Shown here: one piece after another, positions 4,823 to 8,577 of the stretch
Numbering within the stretch: position 1 is the first letter of the stretch
How the letters are laid out: each line of letters opens with the position of its first letter
Assembly (NCBI GenBank): GCA_002898995.1
Contig: BEIM01000126.1
Location: forward strand, 1 to 8,577
Length of the DNA stretch: 8,577 nucleotides
Source of the DNA: a bacterium HR36
Lineage (GTDB): Bacteria; Planctomycetota; Planctomycetia; Gemmatales; HRBIN36
Direction of reading: 5' to 3'
Translations under genes and position numbers: made by a program
The notes under the pieces: model-generated
Database searches by the model: none
Told to the model about the DNA's origin: nothing
The model's input: only the letters and a program-made list of their open reading frames with translations

Positions 4823-6769
4823 TCACGGCGGGCTAACGCTTGCCGCTCCATCGGCGGCCACAGTGGGCTGCTGTCCTGTGGCCAGCTCTTCCAAGCCATG
4901 CACGGGCAAAAACACGGAAAAAGTGCTACCCCGCCCAACTTCGCTTTCGACCTCGATCCAGCCGTGATGCTCCTCAATGATGCCATAGACCATTGCCAAA
5001 CCGAGTCCCGTGCCGCGGCCCTGGCCTTTAGTGGTGAAGAACGGTTCGAAGATACGGGAGCGGATTTCCGGAGGAATGCCGTGGCCGGTGTCCACTACGT
5101 CGAGGCGGACGAAAATGCCTGGTCGAGCAGAAACGTGTCGCCGCGCATCTTCCGCCGACAGGACGACCCGGCGGGTGCGTACCAGGAGTTTCCCGCCTTC
5201 AGGCATCGCATCCCGAGCATTCAGACACAGATTCATCAGCACCTGTTGCATCTGGCCTGCATCCGCGTGCACTTTACCGCACTGCGGGTCGAGGTCGCTC
5301 TGGATTTCCACACGTTTGTCAATGGTGCGGCGAAGCAGACTGAGCGTCTCCTCGACGATGGGATTGATTTCGGTAGGTTGTGGACGCAAGCGCGTGCGCC
5401 GGGAGAAGCTCAGTAATTGCCGAGTAAGTTCGGCGGCCCGCAGCGCGGCTTTTTCGGTAATTTGCAGCAATTCGCGGTTCGGGTCGTCAGGCGCCAGCCG
5501 CGCCAACACCAGCGATACATTGCCCAAGATGGCCGTCAGCAGGTTATTGAAATCGTGGGCTACGCCCCCAGCCAATTGGCCCACCGCTTCCATCTTCTGC
5601 GCGTGCCGCAGCTGTTCTTCCAAGGCGCGCTGGTGGGTAATGTCCCAGAAAATGCCGAGGACCCCGACGATGTTACCTTGTTCGTCGCGCATCGGCCGCT
5701 TGACTACTCGCACCAGCCGCGTCCGCCCTTCGCTGACGTTTTCCTCTTCCAGCTCCAGTGTTTGGCCCGTCGTCAACACAACCATATCGTCGGCGCGGTA
5801 TTTCTCGGCCAAGTGGGGTGGATAAAAGTCATAATCGGTCTTGCCTAGGATTTCATGTTCGGGCTTGCCCACGGCTTCGCAGAATCTGGGATTGACGGCG
5901 GCGAATCGCAACTCGCGGTTTTTGAGGAAAACGCATTGTTCCAGGTTTTCGATGAGGGCACGATATTTGGCCTCGCTGTAGCGCAATTGCTCCAGGATTT
6001 TGCGGCGTTCGGTCACATCAGAAACCACTCCATGCACCATGAGGCGGCCATCTTTTTGCCGTTGGACAGAAACACTATCGCGCAGCCAGCGTACCTGGCC
6101 GTCAGGGCGTACTACACGGTACTCGTCTTCCACATGCTCGACTTCGCCGCTGCGTACCTGGGCCCAGCGCTGCGCCATCAGCGGCCGATCTTCCGGATGC
6201 AAGATACTCAGCCACGCTTCGGGACTGTTGTGAAAAAACTCTGGCGACCGTCCTGTCAACCGTTCCACCACCGATGAAATGTAGCGCATTTTCCAAACGC
6301 CTTTTGTGTCGATCTCGGCACTCCAGAGAAAATCGCTGACCGAGTTCAAAATGTGGCGAAGCTCGGCTTCGCGCTGCTCCAACTGTTTGCGCACCGCGTG
6401 CATTTCGCTGACGTCGCGAGCTGTAACCAGCCCTAACACCTGCCCGTCCAGATGCAGCCGCGTTATGCTCAGGTTGACCGGCAGCCAGCCTTGCTCGCGC
6501 TGACGAATCCAGAACCCTTCCTGAGAATGAAATACGCTGGTCTTTTGATACGCGCGCCGTAGGTGGTTTAGCCCGCCCGCCTTATCGCTGCGAAATAAGT
6601 CGGTGATTAGCACGCTGCGCAACTCGCGCCGGGTATAGCCCGTCAATCTTTGAGCAAACGGGTTGACATCGAGGATCTGTTCAGTCTCCGGGTCGAAGAG
6701 AATCAGGGCATCCGCCGACTCTTCAAACAGGGTCAGAGCAAGCTCTGCGTAACCAAAAGCGGTTTTCAC
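4823..6769 (-). CDS. Soluble PAS-PAS-PAS sensor histidine kinase (NtrB-like HPK4 type)
   Basis: The protein has 648 residues and no membrane segment, so it should sense in the cytoplasm. Three PAS domains lie at about 8-125, 132-262 and 265-385, each followed by a PAC-like end (RDVSEMHAV, SDVTERRKI, WDITHQRAL). The dimerisation/phosphoacceptor helix contains GGVAHDFNNLLTAILGN with the acceptor His405. The ATPase domain has an N box (LMNLCLNARDAM, near 511-522), G1 box DTGHGI (560-565), F box FEPFFTT (574-580) and G2 box GRGTGLGLAMV (584-594). There is no receiver domain, so phosphate must go to a separate response regulator, and none is nearby. GTG 6769 is the start: AGGAG lies 7 bases upstream, and the start overlaps the preceding kinase stop by 4 bases (GTGA), implying translational coupling. 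The last eight codons or so come from a palindromic repeat. Confidence 0.92.
   Translation of the reverse strand: MKTAFGYAELALTLFEESADALILFDPETEQILDVNPFAQRLTGYTRRELRSVLITDLFRSDKAGGLNHLRRAYQKTSVFHSQEGFWIRQREQGWLPVNLSITRLHLDGQVLGLVTARDVSEMHAVRKQLEQREAELRHILNSVSDFLWSAEIDTKGVWKMRYISSVVERLTGRSPEFFHNSPEAWLSILHPEDRPLMAQRWAQVRSGEVEHVEDEYRVVRPDGQVRWLRDSVSVQRQKDGRLMVHGVVSDVTERRKILEQLRYSEAKYRALIENLEQCVFLKNRELRFAAVNPRFCEAVGKPEHEILGKTDYDFYPPHLAEKYRADDMVVLTTGQTLELEEENVSEGRTRLVRVVKRPMRDEQGNIVGVLGIFWDITHQRALEEQLRHAQKMEAVGQLAGGVAHDFNNLLTAILGNVSLVLARLAPDDPNRELLQITEKAALRAAELTRQLLSFSRRTRLRPQPTEINPIVEETLSLLRRTIDKRVEIQSDLDPQCGKVHADAGQMQQVLMNLCLNARDAMPEGGKLLVRTRRVVLSAEDARRHVSARPGIFVRLDVVDTGHGIPPEIRSRIFEPFFTTKGQGRGTGLGLAMVYGIIEEHHGWIEVESEVGRGSTFSVFLPVHGLEELATGQQPTVAADGAASVSPP
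4825..4849 (-). repeat. Palindromic element forming the 3' end of the histidine kinase gene
   Basis: The plus-strand core GGCGGGCTAACGCTTGCC (4827-4844) is followed by GCTCC, as in the copy at 3727-3751. On the minus strand it encodes the last residues of the histidine kinase (GAASVSPP), and the stop codon TGA (4825-4823) overlaps its edge. In the plus sense it makes a 7-base stem with two G-U pairs, 36 bases after the ParA stop. With only 32 bases between the two convergent stops it might act as a transcript end for ParA, but it lacks a U-run. Confidence 0.6.
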
Positions 6770-7824
6770 GGCCCATCTCCTGGTTTGTCGTCTCGAGCAT
6801 CTCGCAAGGCCTTACGGAACGTGTCCACTTGAAGCGGCTGCGCTGACACACGGGAATCCGGTGGCGCGACGGAGGGCGACGTGTCTGTCGGGCTCCCACT
6901 GGAGCCGTGGCCGCTCGGAACAAACCACAAGCTTCGCTCTACCAGCAGGGGAATGGCTACCAGAGCGGCAATTCCCAAAGCGGCCAGCGAACCCCAAACG
7001 GGATGCTGCCGATAGTTCAACAGCGCCTCGGCTAGGTCTTGATAAAACACTCCCGCCGAGTCGTAACGCTCCTCTTTATCTCGAGCTAAGCCTTTCGCCA
7101 AAACCTTATCCACGCAGCTGGGAAGAAATCGGTTGCGGCGGCGCGCGGAAATATACACCCGCCCAGGCAGGTAACCGGTCAGCAATTCGTACGCGAGCAC
7201 GGCCAAACTGAAAACATCAGCCCGGCGATCCACGCCCAGACCGAATCGCTGTTCGGGGGCGCAATAATCACCCGTCCCCCACAGCATGCTAGCCCCATCC
7301 ACCTGGTGAATCCATTGGGAAATGCCAAAGTCGGTTATCTTAGCCACACCTGTTTCCGTCAGGAGGACATTTTCCGGTTTGAGGTCGAGATGAAGCAGGC
7401 CGCGGGCGTGAATGTAGTCCAAAGCGGAAGCCACCGCCTGCAGTACGGAGAGGGCGCGACGAGTACGCCATGGCTGACCCCGCCGCATCTGCTCCCGCAA
7501 GCTCTCCCCTGCAACGTACTCCATGACGAAATAAACGTTCCCACCGATTTCGCCGGCATCATAGACCGTAACAATGTTAGGATGCGAGAGCTTAGCGCGC
7601 AACCAGGCCTCGTGTTGCTGGCTAGAAGGGTGCCCGTTGCCTTCTCGATGGACGGAGTGGAGAAGCTTGATGGCTACTGGCCGGTCTAACGCCACCTGCC
7701 GGGCCTTGTACACGCTCGCTGCTTGTCCCTGGTGTAAGAGGGCTTCGATTTGGTATCCAGGAATTTCCAGCCCTTTGCCATTGGCTTCGAGTTCCTGAGC
7801 GGATGAGAGTGATCTGTCCGACAC
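6766..7824 (-). CDS. Membrane-anchored Ser/Thr protein kinase (Hanks type) with an atypical active site
   Basis: From GTG 7824 the product has 352 residues. The kinase fold spans about 24-269: glycine-loop region LLHQGQAASVYKA (29-41), AIKLL with Lys53, likely helix-C Glu72, hinge VMEYVAGESL, catalytic loop HLDLKPEN (145-152, catalytic Asp147), DFG (165-167) and CAPEQ (188-192). The loop has Leu where most kinases have Arg (HRD), making it a non-RD kinase, and the nucleotide loop keeps only one of the usual glycines. A single hydrophobic segment at about 276-299 (WGSLAALGIAALVAIPLLV) should anchor it with a short Ser/Pro-rich tail outside. GTG 7824 is preferred over in-frame GTG 7842 because GGGAGG (7830-7835) lies 5 bases upstream of it; nothing comparable precedes 7842. 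It is followed directly by the histidine kinase in one operon. Confidence 0.88.
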   Translation of the reverse strand: MSDRSLSSAQELEANGKGLEIPGYQIEALLHQGQAASVYKARQVALDRPVAIKLLHSVHREGNGHPSSQQHEAWLRAKLSHPNIVTVYDAGEIGGNVYFVMEYVAGESLREQMRRGQPWRTRRALSVLQAVASALDYIHARGLLHLDLKPENVLLTETGVAKITDFGISQWIHQVDGASMLWGTGDYCAPEQRFGLGVDRRADVFSLAVLAYELLTGYLPGRVYISARRRNRFLPSCVDKVLAKGLARDKEERYDSAGVFYQDLAEALLNYRQHPVWGSLAALGIAALVAIPLLVERSLWFVPSGHGSSGSPTDTSPSVAPPDSRVSAQPLQVDTFRKALRDARDDKPGDGP

Positions 7825-7842
7825 GTCTGCCTCCCGAAACAC

Positions 7843-8028
7843 CTACAGCAAGCTCGCGGGTGCAGGGATGTCTGCCACCTCTTGTAAGCAGGACAGAATA
7901 TTAAGCTCGCGGCCACAGCCCGGTTGTTGCAAGTATAGGTCATGTTTGTGGGGAACGCTGCTCATGACCCGTAACCATAACTGCAGCGTGTGTACAATGG
8001 GGTTAGAAGTGGCAGGCTGGTTCGTCAT
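7843..8028 (-). CDS. Small hypothetical protein upstream of the Ser/Thr kinase
   Basis: A 61-residue open frame starts at ATG 8028 (MTNQPATSNP) and stops 18 bases before the preferred kinase start, normal operon spacing. It contains LYLQQPGCGRELNILSCLQEVADIP, with Cys38 and Cys47 and several His (13, 27, 29), and looks helical and soluble. I recognise no family. The frame also has an upstream ATG at 8082, which overlaps the divergent sigma-factor region. No strong ribosome binding site precedes ATG 8028. Gene-like amino-acid composition and its place in the operon are the only support; it may instead be leader sequence. Confidence 0.35.
   Translation of the reverse strand: MTNQPATSNPIVHTLQLWLRVMSSVPHKHDLYLQQPGCGRELNILSCLQEVADIPAPASLL
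7938..7969. promoter_or_regulatory. Inverted repeat in the kinase/sigma-factor divergent region
   Basis: GGTCATG (7938-7944) and CATGACC (7963-7969) are perfect 7-base inverted half-sites separated by 18 bases. They lie between the Ser/Thr kinase operon and the ECF sigma gene, a fitting place for an operator. A minus-strand TATACT (7937-7932) abuts the left half-site and could be a -10 box for the kinase operon, although no good -35 is found. The repeat also falls inside the small open frame 7843-8028, so chance is possible. Confidence 0.25.
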
Positions 8029-8087
8029 ATCCAGGGGTAGGGAAAGTGGACCGGAGCATCCCGGGCCCGGGGAAATCGTCATTAGCT

Positions 8088-8577
8088 ATGGCGGCATCGC
8101 AGCGTGGCGAGGCACGGATTCGTGCTGCCTTTGACGCACTTTACCAGCAACATGGACGCGAAGTCTGGAGCATTGTCTTCGCCCGCTGGCTGAACGCCGA
8201 GGTCGCCAACGATATCTGCCAGGAAACTTTTCTTCGGCTCTGGCAGCAATGGCAACAGGGGGAACAGATTCGCAATCCCAGGGCCTGGCTGCTGCGGGTG
8301 GCTCGGAATCTCGCCGAAGACTACGGAAAGAGCGCTTTTCAGCGCAATGGCACCCAGGCACCTGAGTATCTTGCCACCACTCTGTCGGAGCGCCAGGAAT
8401 CTCCCCCCGAACGGCTACAGCGCCAGGAAGCACTGGCCTTGGTGCGCCGCTATCTCCAGGAGCTTTCTCCTTCCGACCGCGAGCTTCTGACATTGCGCTA
8501 TGGCCTGGATTATTCCGTTGAGCAGATTGCCGAGGCTCTCGGGGTCAATGTGGCGGCGGTGCATATGCGACTAACGC
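8088..8577 (+). CDS. ECF-type RNA polymerase sigma factor, 3' end off window
   Basis: The 163 visible residues show an ECF (sigma-70 group 4) layout. Region 2 is at about 15-80 (FDALYQQHGREVW, NDICQETFLRLWQQW, RNPRAWLLRVARNLAEDYGKS). A variable linker covers about 82-110. Region 4 begins near 112 (LVRRYLQELSPSDRELLTLRYGLDYSVEQIAEALGV) and is cut within its helix-turn-helix at VAAVHMRLT. It would direct RNA polymerase to a specific promoter set. It is divergent from the Ser/Thr kinase operon, consistent with the ECF/Ser-Thr-kinase pairing known in planctomycetes; no classical anti-sigma factor is in view. ATG 8088 is used, but its only purine-rich site (GGGGA, 8069-8073) is 14 bases away. GTG 8046, with AGGG (8039-8042) close upstream, is a real alternative and would add 14 residues. 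The frame is closed upstream by TAG at 8004. Confidence 0.85.
   Translation, partial: MAASQRGEARIRAAFDALYQQHGREVWSIVFARWLNAEVANDICQETFLRLWQQWQQGEQIRNPRAWLLRVARNLAEDYGKSAFQRNGTQAPEYLATTLSERQESPPERLQRQEALALVRRYLQELSPSDRELLTLRYGLDYSVEQIAEALGVNVAAVHMRLT

Noticed and set aside
4805..6277. Several long plus-strand open frames opposite the histidine kinase
   Set aside because: They are antisense to well-conserved PAS and kinase motifs and their translations show no recognisable domains; they arise from GC-rich codon use.
6560..6590. Palindrome-like sequence within the first PAS domain of the histidine kinase
   Set aside because: The match is partial (GGCGGGCTAAACCACC), lacks the second stem arm, and the encoded residues fit a normal PAS region.
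7990..8000. TACAAT as a -10 box for the sigma-factor gene
   Set aside because: No acceptable -35 box lies 16-18 bases upstream; the nearest TTGACA-like sequence (ATGACC, 7964-7969) is 23 bases away.
7868..8134. Plus-strand 88-codon open frame across the kinase/sigma intergenic region
   Set aside because: It overlaps the start of the sigma factor in a different frame, is rich in Cys, Trp and Gly with no domain pattern, and has no ribosome binding site.
1..8577. CRISPR array, IS element, tRNA or rRNA
   Set aside because: No regularly spaced direct repeats, transposase motifs, or RNA-gene-like sequences were seen; the short palindromes are dispersed, not arrayed with spacers.

Overview
The window most likely comes from a planctomycete of the Gemmata/Thermogemmata kind. 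This is inferred from gene content (a membrane-anchored Ser/Thr kinase beside an ECF sigma factor, a PAS histidine kinase, RND-efflux adaptor genes), from moderately high G+C, and above all from a family of short GC-rich palindromes between genes. No rRNA, tRNA, IS element or CRISPR array is visible, so the assignment rests on style rather than on a marker gene.

Layout. (1) Positions 3-2132, minus strand: a very large RND-efflux periplasmic adaptor running off the left edge. It is open for 710 codons without a stop and contains two consecutive adaptor modules, a Cys/His-rich insertion, and two in-frame copies of the palindrome. (2) Divergent from it, 2333-2776 plus: a small CbiX/SirB-type cobalt or iron chelatase for tetrapyrroles. 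(3) 2817-3704 minus: a secreted protein with two BON domains. (4) Divergent from that, 3972-4790 plus: a ParA/Soj-like ATPase with no ParB in view, preceded by a good -10 box. (5) 4823-7824 (possibly to 8028) minus: a signalling operon with a small hypothetical ORF, a transmembrane Ser/Thr kinase with an atypical active site, and a soluble three-PAS histidine kinase that overlaps the Ser/Thr kinase by 4 bases. (6) Divergent from the operon, from 8088 plus: an ECF sigma factor cut by the right edge.

How the genes may work together. The firmest link is the signalling block: a Ser/Thr kinase and a histidine kinase are translationally coupled and share a divergent intergenic region with an ECF sigma factor. 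Planctomycetes are known to pair some ECF factors with Ser/Thr kinases. No response regulator or classical anti-sigma gene is present, so the output is open. The adaptor and chelatase both suggest metal handling, but their divergent arrangement is only circumstantial.

The most unusual signals are the tandem adaptor fusion and the palindrome family. The palindrome occurs upstream of four genes, forms the 3' end of the histidine kinase gene, and appears twice in frame inside the adaptor gene. That resembles protein-invading palindromic elements described in Rickettsia.
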